DNA of 64,000 bases, taken from an uncultured Oscillospiraceae bacterium (GTDB taxonomy: Bacteria; Bacillota; Clostridia; Oscillospirales; Oscillospiraceae). This document shows positions 51,264-59,796 of this stretch, piece after piece. The translations under genes were made by a program, and so were the position numbers. The DNA lies in the NCBI GenBank assembly GCA_910588635.1, contig CAJUPW010000010.1, forward strand, positions 1 through 64,000, read 5' to 3'. Within the stretch, counting starts at the first letter, position 1; every line of letters begins with the position of its first letter. The notes under the pieces are model-generated. The model was not told the DNA's origin. It did no database searches and saw only the letters and a program-made list of their open reading frames with translations.

Positions 51264-52144
51264 TCAATTCTTTTCATCCGGCTCAGTATCCCCTTGTTCC
51301 GTAACCACGCCCTCTATCATATCGGTCACAACCTGATTAAGCTGGGCTGCATTCTGAGATGTAATCACAGGAACGCCAGTCTGTGCTTCCACAGCTTTTC
51401 GTGCGTCTCCAGCCACTTTTCCGCCTGCACGCGCTATGTCAACATTTTCTGCAAATGTTTCAGGGCCTTTTTGTTTCGATATCTCTGTAGTGGTTGCCTC
51501 CGCCAGCATATTCAAAACCAACTCCAGCGTAGTCATATTATCACGGAGATTCTCTTTTTCAAGCCCTTGAACCGTTTATACTGTCTGGTTGTCATTCCAG
51601 ACCATGCGCGGGAAATTTCATCGGTCAGAATGGCATATTCGCTGCCTCGCTGAACGCCACGGGCATCCCATTCATCGGTCAGCTCTTTCCGAACCTGAAT
51701 CGCCTGGAGCCGCTGGTTGACCCACTCGCGGGTGTAACCCTTCCGAAGGTAAGTTTCCAAAGCCCTGTCAATGGTCAACTCAGGGTCGATGGTTTCCTCA
51801 ATCCGCTCCCGGCCTACCTCTGCCAGCCAGAGCTTGAAAGGTTCCGCCTTGGGCGATGGGATGGACTGGATAATGCGCAAAAGCTGCTGGGTGTCGGCCA
51901 CGTCGGTCAGGTAGCGTTTCCCATCCTTGGGGGACTTCAATTTCAGTTGCTGACAATTTGTCAGCAACTGACCAGCACCTTCCTCTCTCAGTCTCTGTTT
52001 CAGCTTGGCCCAATAATTACTTGCACCTCGCTGATTCGGCTGATCCGTCAAAACACTGACCACATCGACGATGGAGAAGTACCATTCTTCTTTTTCCTCG
52101 TCCCATGCGGTGCGAATGTTTTCGGTAAAATGAAAAGTGTGCAA
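51264..52144 (-). pseudogene. BRO/antirepressor-type gene split by a frameshift
   Basis: Two adjacent minus-strand frames belong to one protein. The first (52144-51533) holds WYFSIVDVVSVLTDQPNQRG, LLRIIQSIPSPKAEPFKLWL and SGMTTRQYKRFKGLKK, then ends abnormally in RISVII. Dropping back one frame gives ENLRDNMTTLELVLNMLAEA and continues to 51264, as in intact homologues from memory. A single base loss in the run near 51555 explains this. The 5' end is also doubtful: only a TTG start without ribosome site exists, with an in-frame stop just before, so it may be truncated. Confidence 0.82.
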
Positions 52145-52192
52145 AAGGGCTCAAAAAAGTTAGCAGCAGGTCAAGGATAAAAAGAGAGCCAT

Positions 52193-54005
52193 TGTCAGCA
52201 CCGTAAAAATCAGCTACCCTTAGTTTGTCAAGACTAAAGGGGGCAGCGGAAAGGTGTTAAGAATGGCTCAGATAGATTATATCAAAGATTTGTACGAAAA
52301 TGAAGACCTAAGTTTGCGGGAAATATCCCGGCGGACCGGCCACAGCTTCCAGACGGTGCAGAAATACGCGTACCAGGAGAACTGGAGTGCGGAGAAGCTT
52401 CCGAATCTGGAGGCGGAGAACTACCCAAACCTGGAGAAATACATCCCCAGCATAGACGAGTGGATGGAGTTGGACCGGAAACTGCCGCGAAAGCAGCGGC
52501 ACACGGCAATGCGGATCTACCACCGTCTGGTGGATGAGCAGGGCTACCCGGGCAGCTACAGCAGTGTAAAACGGTATGTGCGGAAGAAAAAGTTTGTGCT
52601 GAAACTGGCCACAGAGGGATACCTGCCGCTGGCACAGCCCTGTGGACACGGACAGGTGGACTTCGGAGAGAGCCTGTATTATGACGCGCAGGGCAAGGAG
52701 CGCAAGGGCTATGCGCTAACGGTAAGCTTTCCGCAGTCCAACAAGGGATACACGCAGTTCTTTCCCTCACAGAATCAGGAATGTCTGCTGGAGGGGCTGA
52801 AACGGGTCTTTGAGCGCATCGGGGGAGTACCGCCCCGGCTGAGATTTGACAATCTGTCCACAGCAGTAGCCAAGGTGCTGGAGGGCGGGGAACGGGAGCT
52901 TACAGAGGGTTTTACCCGGTTTATGCTCCATTACCGATTCCGGGCGGAATTCTGTAACCCGGCGGCAGGCAATGAAAAGGGGAATGTAGAGAACAAGGTG
53001 GGGTACAGCCGGCGCAATGCCTTTGTTCCTGTGCCCACAGTGACATCCTTTGAGGCGTTCAATGAATGGCTTTGGGACTGGTGTGAGAAAGATGCCCAGC
53101 GCCTGCATTACAAGTACAAGATGCCCATCCAGGAGCTGTGGGAAGCGGACCGGGATGCGTTGCTGAAGCTGCCGGAGTATCCGTTTCCGGTGTTCCGTTA
53201 TGAGGTTTTATCAGTAAATAAATATGGTTTCGCTGTCATTGACACCAACAAGTATGGCTTGGCTCCCACGCTGGCAGGAAAGACGGTGCAGGCGAAGATC
53301 TTCTTTGACCACGTCGAGTTTTACTACGACCACCATCCAGTGGGCCGGTATCGCCGGAGCTATGGCCGGGACGAGGAGCTGTACGACTGGACGCAGTATG
53401 TGGGGACACTGCTGAAAAAGCCTGGAGCTGTGGAACATACCCGGTTTTTCAAGCAGCTGCCCCAGCAGTGGCAGGAGCTGCTGGCTCAGTCCAGAGGACG
53501 GGAACGGAAAGGGGCCCTGCGGCTGCTGGATGAGATCGTGCGGGATGGCAATGCCCCTCTGTGTGAGGACGCCCTGTCCATGGCGGCGGAAAATGGGCGG
53601 ACCGACCCAGACAGTATCCGGCAATGTTATTATATGATAGCAAAAAAGGAGTTTCGGCCAAAGCCTTTGGAGCTGAGGGCTTCCACGCCAAAATTGCGGT
53701 ATGACCCAAACCTCACCGCCTATGACGGACTGACAGGGGGTGTTTCTCATGCCTGAGCAGATTGAGCAGTACATGCGGACCCTGAAGCTGGGCGGCATGG
53801 CCTGGGAGTGGCGGAGCGTGGCCTTTCAAAGCACAGAGCAGTATGTGCGGGAGCTTCTGGAACTGGAGCTGCGGGAGAGGGAGGTCAACCGGATTAACCG
53901 CATGGTCAAGACCGCCGGCTTTCAGGTCATTAAGACCCTGGAGGACTTTGTCTGGAACCAGAATATCGAGCTGCCGGTTGGCCTGACAAGGGAGTACATG
54001 GAAGT
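52193..54005 (+). mobile_element. IS21-family insertion sequence, deleted at its right end
   Basis: Left end probably at TGTCAGCACCGTAAAAATCA (52193), in the TGT style of IS21 ends. istA is complete and istB is cut after about 85 codons. The expected inverted right end is not found. The right junction, about 54005, runs straight into the 3' part of a membrane-protein gene on the other strand. Confidence 0.75.
52263..53756 (+). CDS. istA: IS21 transposase IstA
   Basis: 497 residues from ATG 52263 (MAQIDYIKDLYENEDLSLRE). N-terminal helix-turn-helix (LREISRRTGHSFQTVQKYA). DDE integrase core: first Asp in GHGQVDFGESLY, second in RFDNLSTAV, Glu in NEKGNVENKVGY. The C-terminal beta-barrel has KYGLAPTLAGKTVQAKIFFD. 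Stop overlaps the istB start, as usual for IS21. The gene appears intact. Confidence 0.93.
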   Translation: MAQIDYIKDLYENEDLSLREISRRTGHSFQTVQKYAYQENWSAEKLPNLEAENYPNLEKYIPSIDEWMELDRKLPRKQRHTAMRIYHRLVDEQGYPGSYSSVKRYVRKKKFVLKLATEGYLPLAQPCGHGQVDFGESLYYDAQGKERKGYALTVSFPQSNKGYTQFFPSQNQECLLEGLKRVFERIGGVPPRLRFDNLSTAVAKVLEGGERELTEGFTRFMLHYRFRAEFCNPAAGNEKGNVENKVGYSRRNAFVPVPTVTSFEAFNEWLWDWCEKDAQRLHYKYKMPIQELWEADRDALLKLPEYPFPVFRYEVLSVNKYGFAVIDTNKYGLAPTLAGKTVQAKIFFDHVEFYYDHHPVGRYRRSYGRDEELYDWTQYVGTLLKKPGAVEHTRFFKQLPQQWQELLAQSRGRERKGALRLLDEIVRDGNAPLCEDALSMAAENGRTDPDSIRQCYYMIAKKEFRPKPLELRASTPKLRYDPNLTAYDGLTGGVSHA

Positions 54006-54042
54006 GACGCAGCTACTTCCGCATATCCGATTGTACGGATAA
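53749..54042 (+). pseudogene. istB: Truncated IS21 helper ATPase IstB
   Basis: 97 codons remain (MPEQIEQYMRTLKLGGMAWE to LPVGLTREYME). It then reads into unrelated DNA for about a dozen codons (QLLPHIRLYG) before a stop. The normal protein is about 250 residues with an AAA+ Walker A after this point, which is absent. The element therefore lacks its own helper. Confidence 0.88.
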
Positions 54043-54523
54043 CAACGAGTAACGGGACTGTATTTTTGCGCTGTTTTATGGCCCGTATGACCGCAACTGT
54101 GATTTTATAAAACGTGTACGTTGCAATCGTAATCATAACAATTTCGTGGTGTTTGACTGCGACGTTTTGGGAGAGGCTGATATAGACAATGCCACCCAAA
54201 ATGAAACTCAAAAGAACCAGTAAACCACCGCATAGTTTCGCCACAAAATATTCTGTATCCTCAGAAGCCAAAGACTTGCGTTTCCACTCACATAGGACAG
54301 CAGAAAAACGCATGGAGCTTAAAATTATATAATATGCAAACATTGTTACGAACCACAGGGATTGATTGACTACGCCCAGAGCCCCATGGTAAATGGCATA
54401 CATGATGTTGGCCAGCAGGCCCACAGCGGCAGAGAAAACTGCCCGGAACCGTTGTTCTTGAATAAACCGCCTTCCTAATTTGGTCCTCTTGATTTTTTGG
54501 ATGACAGTTTGTTTTGCGTTCAC
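53930..54523 (-). pseudogene. Membrane-protein gene truncated by IS21, with an antisense-IS tail
   Basis: GTG start at 54523 overlaps the stop of the upstream gene. Residues 1 to about 172 form a membrane protein with about four helices (LWFVTMFAYYIILSSMRFSA, FVAKLCGGLLVLLSFILGGI). It ends in TIGYAEVAAS, where homologues I recall continue. The last ~24 codons (LPCTPLSGQPAARYSGS) are read antisense through the istB fragment and are not native. The protein may be made as a hybrid. Confidence 0.75.
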
Positions 54524-54891
54524 CCCTTCAAGCCCTTAGTCAAAGGAACCAGGCAGAGCAGGATAACAATACCAGCCAGCCCAATGATGATACCGACCAC
54601 CATTTTGCCCCAGACCATGCAGAAGCACATACCAACCCCCAGCGCCAACGCGCCAATTACACCGACCACGGCTGCAAGAATTGTCTTTGCAGAAAAGTGG
54701 ATGGGGGCCTTGTGCTCCATTTTCCGCCAGATCATTACCGTGACCAATCCCAGCAGAAGCCCTACACAGCCGAACACAATCCCCGGCTGGAACGCGCCCC
54801 ACTCCGGGATGAGCGCCATGCACATTCCCAGCGCAAACAGCACTCCGCTCACCGTTCCCATAAGCATCGCAACAAAACTACTTTTCTTCAT
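54520..54891 (-). CDS. Four-helix membrane protein of unknown function
   Basis: 123 residues, four hydrophobic segments (VAMLMGTVSGVLFALGMCMA; IVFGCVGLLLGLVTVMIW; TILAAVVGVIGALALGVGMC; VVGIIIGLAGIVILLCLV). ATG after AAAGGAGG. It is divergent from a TetR gene and in an operon with the truncated membrane-protein gene, so probably repressed by that TetR. Confidence 0.75.
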   Translation of the reverse strand: MKKSSFVAMLMGTVSGVLFALGMCMALIPEWGAFQPGIVFGCVGLLLGLVTVMIWRKMEHKAPIHFSAKTILAAVVGVIGALALGVGMCFCMVWGKMVVGIIIGLAGIVILLCLVPLTKGLKG

Positions 54892-54915
54892 TTGAGTACC
54901 TCCTTTAAGGCAACA

Positions 54916-54971
54916 GTTGATTGTTTATTGCAAGAATAGTATAATGGAACCGAAAATCAAAAACAATCAAC
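54916..54971. promoter_or_regulatory. TetR promoter and likely operator
   Basis: Plus-strand TTGATT (54917-54922), a 17-base spacer and TATAAT (54940-54945). GTTGATTGTTT (54916-54926) and AAACAATCAAC (54961-54971) are perfect 11-bp inverted arms on both sides of the -10, between the divergent genes. Confidence 0.65.
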
Positions 54972-55007
54972 AATGTTTGCACAGATGTTGGATTAAAGGA
55001 GATTTCC

Positions 55008-55547
55008 ATGAATACAAAAAATAATCGGCGTAAACGAGCCTCTATGCAGAAAATTGAACAGGTTTTAGTGGAGCTTCTGCAAACGAAAGAACTAAATCAA
55101 ATCAGCGTGTCTGATATATGCAAAAGAGCTGGCCTAAACCGCAGTACCTTTTACGCAAACTATGTGGATATATACGGGCTGGCTGACGCAATACGGGAGA
55201 AGCTGGAGGCCCAGGTTGCGGAGCTATACAAGGATGAGGTTGAACAAGGATTTAACTCCAATAATTACTTAATATTATTCCAGCACATAGCACAAAACCA
55301 GATTTTTTATCGCACGTACTTTAAGCTGGGATATGATGAAAAATATAAGATTTTAGCTTATGACTACAATCTCGCAAAGAAACACCTTGATAACCGTTTT
55401 ATTGAATACCACATGGAATTTTTTAAGAGCGGACTTACAAAAATTATTAAGCTGTGGCTACAAAACGGCTGCAAGGAAACTCCCAAAGAAATGTTTGAAA
55501 TTGTAAAAAGCGAATACCGGGGACGGGAAGAAATTTTTGCGGAATAG
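55008..55547 (+). CDS. TetR/AcrR-family regulator
   Basis: 179 residues. The helix-turn-helix is NQISVSDICKRAGLNRSTFY with ANYVDIYGLADAIREKLEAQ after it. The C-terminal half is helical (EFFKSGLTKIIKLWLQNGCK), as in AcrR proteins of membrane-protein operons. ATG after AAAGGAG. It is divergent from two membrane-protein genes and is AT-rich. Confidence 0.88.
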   Translation: MNTKNNRRKRASMQKIEQVLVELLQTKELNQISVSDICKRAGLNRSTFYANYVDIYGLADAIREKLEAQVAELYKDEVEQGFNSNNYLILFQHIAQNQIFYRTYFKLGYDEKYKILAYDYNLAKKHLDNRFIEYHMEFFKSGLTKIIKLWLQNGCKETPKEMFEIVKSEYRGREEIFAE

Positions 55548-55557
55548 TTTACAAAAG

Positions 55558-55589
55558 GAACAGGGGACATACAGCGATGTCCCCTGTTC
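55558..55589 (+). other. Hairpin after the TetR gene
   Basis: GAACAGGGGACAT (55558-55570) pairs with ATGTCCCCTGTTC (55577-55589). No T-run, so termination is uncertain. Confidence 0.55.
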
Positions 55590-55681
55590 ACAAGGAATAA
55601 TTGTCAGCAGCTCCGCTTAAATTATTGTGGTCTTGTCCATATCAGTGACCTGGTATTTCCTACATTCTTGCTATCCGACAA

Positions 55682-56887
55682 TCAAAGAACAATTATACAA
55701 ATCAAATTGGCGCTGACTCCGGCGGCAATGCCTCCGATGGTATGGCACAAAATTGCTTTGCCTGTAAGATGACGGAAATGCAGACTGTCCATCATAGCGA
55801 CGTGGGTGCTCAGGTAACCGCTCCAGCACATACACATAGCGGTAAAAACCGCAATGTCGTGGTTTTCGACAATACCCTGCGCCGCCATCTGCGGCACCAG
55901 GCCAATGGCGGCACCTGCGGCTCCCAACGCGGTAATGGGGACGGCAATGGCATCCGGGGATGTAAAGCCAAACAGAGGCTTGAGTATAAACTCCAACTGA
56001 CCACCTAGCCAGGGAAGAAACGCCACTCCCTCATAGGCTGCTCCAGTGTACAGGCCGGCCTCACCCGGTCCGTTAGACAACATCATGATCAGCGTACAGA
56101 TAATCAGTACGCCCGGGATGATGGCCAGCCCCATGTCCACACCGCTCTTGCCGCCTTCCAGCAGGGCCTCCATAGCCCGGGAGGCAGCTCCTCCCGGACG
56201 GATCGCGCGGCGGCCATCCGGAACGGCGGCCATATCGCCAGCAGGACTGTTCACGGCAGGTTCTTCCCGGCTGAACTCCCGAGCGGTAAAGGTAAGCATC
56301 AGTCGGGCGCTGACAATACTGCCTACTACCGCGCCCAGGTTGCCGATGAGCACGGGAACAAAGCAGCTCTGCCCCATTGTCGCCCCAATCCCCACCATAA
56401 ATGTGGAGATAATCAAGCCCATTCCGAAAGCAGTACCGATGTTGGTCAGTGCCGGGACCTGATATTTTTTGAAGTAGCGCAGAAAGTTCACATCGTCAGC
56501 CAGAGTCAGAATGGCGGGGTTATCGGAGAGATATGTGGCCAAAACACCCACAATGCTGGCGCCGGGCAGACCGTACAGCGGCTTCATCAGCGGTGAGAGA
56601 AGCTGATTGATAGCAGCTACCACTCCAAATTCGGTGAGCAAAGCGGCCAGAGCACCGGCCAGTATAGCAATGGCCATGATGTAGAATACCGTGTCGATCA
56701 ACAGTGAGTAGGCGGTATTCATCAGGGTGTTGAGCATATTTACTACGCCCATGCGGGTTCCCATGGTTCCGAAAAGGCCCATCAAAATCAGAAGGAAGAG
56801 CAAGCTCTCCAAGCTGATATTCTTTTTTGTAGGGACGCTGGGGCGGACTGTGGCAGCGGATGCCGCCGCGCTGTCTGGTTGAGACAT
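55682..56887 (-). CDS. Nucleoside-recognition (Gate)-domain membrane protein, CD0519/CD1768 type
   Basis: 401 residues with about ten hydrophobic segments. TEFGVVAAINQLLSPLMKPL, YLSDNPAILTLADD and ALTNIGTAFGMGLIIS are typical of the Gate/YjiH-like membrane family. A basic loop lies near residues 205-245. Last gene of the abgT operon, 50 bases after the carboxypeptidase. Substrate unknown; transport of a hydrolysis product is possible. Confidence 0.8.
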   Translation of the reverse strand: MSQPDSAAASAATVRPSVPTKKNISLESLLFLLILMGLFGTMGTRMGVVNMLNTLMNTAYSLLIDTVFYIMAIAILAGALAALLTEFGVVAAINQLLSPLMKPLYGLPGASIVGVLATYLSDNPAILTLADDVNFLRYFKKYQVPALTNIGTAFGMGLIISTFMVGIGATMGQSCFVPVLIGNLGAVVGSIVSARLMLTFTAREFSREEPAVNSPAGDMAAVPDGRRAIRPGGAASRAMEALLEGGKSGVDMGLAIIPGVLIICTLIMMLSNGPGEAGLYTGAAYEGVAFLPWLGGQLEFILKPLFGFTSPDAIAVPITALGAAGAAIGLVPQMAAQGIVENHDIAVFTAMCMCWSGYLSTHVAMMDSLHFRHLTGKAILCHTIGGIAAGVSANLICIIVL

Positions 56888-56937
56888 AACAACAAGACCT
56901 CTCTAAAAAATGTAAATGTAGTCAAAGATAAAAGTCC

Positions 56938-58443
56938 TTATAGCTGGTACAGGGCGGTATATTTTTCCTCCAGATATCGCAGAAAAGGTCGGGCGTCAAG
57001 GCGTTTTCCTGAGATTTTTTCAGATAACTGTCCTGCGGTGAAGCAGCAGCCGTACTGGCGCACATTCTTGTCCAGCCAGACATTCAACTTATCAAAGCAC
57101 CCTTGCGCCAGCTGCGTGTCCAAATCAGGCAGCTCCCGATGTACGGCCTCCAGAAGCTGGCCGCCGTAGAGGTTGCCCAAGGCGTAGCTCTGGAAGTAGC
57201 CAATATAGTCGCCGGCCCAGTGCATGTCCTGGAGAATGCCTTGTGTAGCGTTGGCGGGGCGGAGACCCAGATATTTTTCGCTTAGCTCGTTCCACCGCTC
57301 CTCCATTTCGTCCACAGCCAGCTGGCCGGAGAAGTAGTCCCGCTCCAGCTCGTAGCGCAGAATGACGTGCAGGCTGTAGGTCACCTCGTCCGCAGCGATA
57401 CGTTTCAGACTGGGCCGGACTGCGTTCATGGCAAGGTAAAAGCGGTCCAGAGAGATTCCCCGGAAGGAAGGGAACTCCTGCTGCAGCTGAGGATAATAGT
57501 GCTCCCAGTAAGCCCGGCTGCGGCCCACCATGTTCTCGTTGAACCGTGCCATCGCCTCGTGGAAGCCGCCCTCAATACCGCCCCACATGTTGGCGGCGTT
57601 TACCCGGTCATTTCCACCGCTGGCGTACATGGCGTGGCCTGCCTCATGGAGATAAGTAAAGACCAGGCTGAGCGTCCTATTACGGGGGGTGGAGATGCGG
57701 GCGTCTCGGGGACCCATAAAGGAGGTAAAGCCGTGGACCACCCGGTTGTCAAAGCTGCTCCGGTCAGCCGATAGCCCCGACTCCCGGGCCAGCCGCCGGG
57801 CGAAGGACTCCATGCGGGCCGGGTCCTCCTCCTGGGACAGTAGGGCGAGATCGGGCCGGACCGGGCTGTTCTGAATGCGGCGGAGCAGGCGGTTCAGGCC
57901 CTGAGACAGTATCTCAAACTCCTGGCTGATCTCCGTGCAGCCGGTCCCCTCGTCTGTCAGCCCTACCAGAGTGTCGAAGGCCGGGGCATCTGGGTCGATA
58001 GCCAGCGCGATCTGCTTTTTCAGCGAGAAGACCTGCTCCAGCCGGGGACGGAAAATCTGAAAATCCTCCTTCTCCCGGGCCAGCCGCCATGCGTTCATAG
58101 CGTCGGCCCGGAGCATACTGTACTGCCGGGTCAGCTTCGCAGGGGTGCGCCGGGCGTTGCGGTATCGGAAGAGGAAGGTACGAATTAATCCCCGCTCCAC
58201 CTCGTCCTCCATGCTGCCCAGGTCGGCGCCGGCAAAATATTCGGCGGCCGCCCGGGCGTCCTCTCCGAAAAACAGGCCGGCCTTCTGCTGCGCGATATGG
58301 GCGGCCACCTGCTGCCGGTAGGCGCCGCCTTCCTGAGGGAGAGCGGCCCATTGGTCTTGCTCGAAGAGAGACTCCAACGTCTTGTAGTAGCGGAATTGGT
58401 CATTGAGCGCGGAGATACAGCTCAGATATTGTTGATAGGACAT
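56938..58443 (-). CDS. M32-family metallocarboxypeptidase (Taq type)
   Basis: 501 residues. Zinc motif HEAGH at residues 266-270 (YLHEAGHAMYASGG) with downstream GGIEGGFHEAMARFNENMVG, both typical of M32. It removes C-terminal amino acids from peptides in the cytoplasm. ATG after AGGGGGGAAG, 12 bases after the amidohydrolase gene. Its place with an AbgT transporter suggests it works on imported amino-acyl compounds. Confidence 0.93.
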   Translation of the reverse strand: MSYQQYLSCISALNDQFRYYKTLESLFEQDQWAALPQEGGAYRQQVAAHIAQQKAGLFFGEDARAAAEYFAGADLGSMEDEVERGLIRTFLFRYRNARRTPAKLTRQYSMLRADAMNAWRLAREKEDFQIFRPRLEQVFSLKKQIALAIDPDAPAFDTLVGLTDEGTGCTEISQEFEILSQGLNRLLRRIQNSPVRPDLALLSQEEDPARMESFARRLARESGLSADRSSFDNRVVHGFTSFMGPRDARISTPRNRTLSLVFTYLHEAGHAMYASGGNDRVNAANMWGGIEGGFHEAMARFNENMVGRSRAYWEHYYPQLQQEFPSFRGISLDRFYLAMNAVRPSLKRIAADEVTYSLHVILRYELERDYFSGQLAVDEMEERWNELSEKYLGLRPANATQGILQDMHWAGDYIGYFQSYALGNLYGGQLLEAVHRELPDLDTQLAQGCFDKLNVWLDKNVRQYGCCFTAGQLSEKISGKRLDARPFLRYLEEKYTALYQL

Positions 58444-58455
58444 AGAGCTTCCCCC

Positions 58456-59718
58456 CTAATAGGCGTTTAGAACAGACATAGCGGCCAATTCCTTGCCTGC
58501 CTTCATCACAAAGGCGCAGTCCAGCAACGCCTTGTCGTCCGTGAGCAGATCACGGCTCCAGCCGGAGATGTCCGCCTGTTTGCCGGGCTCCAGGGTGCCG
58601 GTGAAGTGGTCTACCCCCAGAATTTTGGCGTTGACAGAGGTGGCGGCCCTCAGGGTGCGATAGGGGTCCATACCGTTGCGCAGCCAGGCCGAGTATTCCC
58701 GGCCGCACTCATAGTTCTGGTAGCCGGTAACCAGGTCGGTGCCGTATCCCAGGCGAATGGAGCTGTCCTTCAAAATTTGACGGCTCTCTACAAGCTGGTC
58801 CCGGTAGCGGTGCAGCTTGCGCTGGAACTCAACAGGCTTTTGTGCCAATTTCTCTTCATCCAGCAGGACAATCTCGTCGTAGGGACAGAAAGTGGGGACT
58901 ACATAGATATCCTGGTCCTCCAGCAGGCTGGCAGTCTTTCGGTCAATCAGCGAGGCATGCTCCACGCCGTCGATTCCCAGCCTGGCCAAGTCGCTCACTA
59001 ACTGGCTGGTATAGGCGTGGGCGGTGACAGGGGTGTACAGGGCGTGGGCAGTTTCGATGATGGCCTGCAGCTCGTCATGGGAGAGCTGCTGGTCCTCCGG
59101 GGAGTCGTTTGGGGTGAAGAAGCCGCCAGTGGCCATTATCTTGATAAAGTCGGCTCCCAGCTTGACCTCCCGGCGCACCGCATCCCGGAAAAAGGTGGCT
59201 CCGCTGCCCATGGAGGGGTAGCAGCTCTCCAGATAGCGGGCCAGAGGCGGATTGGAGGCCATCTTCTGGGTGGAATCGCCATGGCTCCCGGGCGTGCATA
59301 AGAAGTGGGGAGCCACTACCATGCGGGCTCCCTGGATATAGCCCGCGTCAATGGCCCGTTTTACGTCCAGAGAGTAGTCCTCCCGGAACCAGCCCACATG
59401 CCGGATCGTGGTAAAGCCGCAGGAGAGGGAGCGGCGGGCGCACTCAGCCGCAGCCAGCGCACGCATGCCGTTCGAGTAATAGACGGCGTCCTGATCAATC
59501 TCGCGCCAGTCAAAAAAGGATGCGTGGACGTGAGCGTCTATCATCCCCGGGGTAACGGTGAGAGCGGACAGGTCGATCACCCTACACCCCTCCGGGCTGG
59601 GGGTTCGAGGGCCTGTCTCCAGAATTTTATCATCCTGAATAAGAAGCTCCCAGTTAGGCTTCAGCTCGTCTGAAATGCCGTCGTAGAGCTTGCCGCAAAT
59701 CAGTTTGGTGTAAGACAT
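58456..59718 (-). CDS. Amidohydrolase (imidazolonepropionase/prolidase-like)
   Basis: 420 residues. HVH motif His63 and His65 (GMIDAHVHASFFDW), then metal ligands GADFIKIMATGGF (carboxylated-Lys type), TAHAYTSQLV, DGVEHASLID and GYGTDLV. The family hydrolyses cyclic amides or aminoacyl bonds. It has its own AGGAGG site and lies between the transporter and carboxypeptidase, so it probably processes the imported compound. Confidence 0.88.
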   Translation of the reverse strand: MSYTKLICGKLYDGISDELKPNWELLIQDDKILETGPRTPSPEGCRVIDLSALTVTPGMIDAHVHASFFDWREIDQDAVYYSNGMRALAAAECARRSLSCGFTTIRHVGWFREDYSLDVKRAIDAGYIQGARMVVAPHFLCTPGSHGDSTQKMASNPPLARYLESCYPSMGSGATFFRDAVRREVKLGADFIKIMATGGFFTPNDSPEDQQLSHDELQAIIETAHALYTPVTAHAYTSQLVSDLARLGIDGVEHASLIDRKTASLLEDQDIYVVPTFCPYDEIVLLDEEKLAQKPVEFQRKLHRYRDQLVESRQILKDSSIRLGYGTDLVTGYQNYECGREYSAWLRNGMDPYRTLRAATSVNAKILGVDHFTGTLEPGKQADISGWSRDLLTDDKALLDCAFVMKAGKELAAMSVLNAY

Positions 59719-59796
59719 ACTTCCTCCTAAACGGGATCCCCCGCCCGCGGGAGAGATACAGGCGGAGGATCATAATTTATGGTCCGTCCCAGGTCC

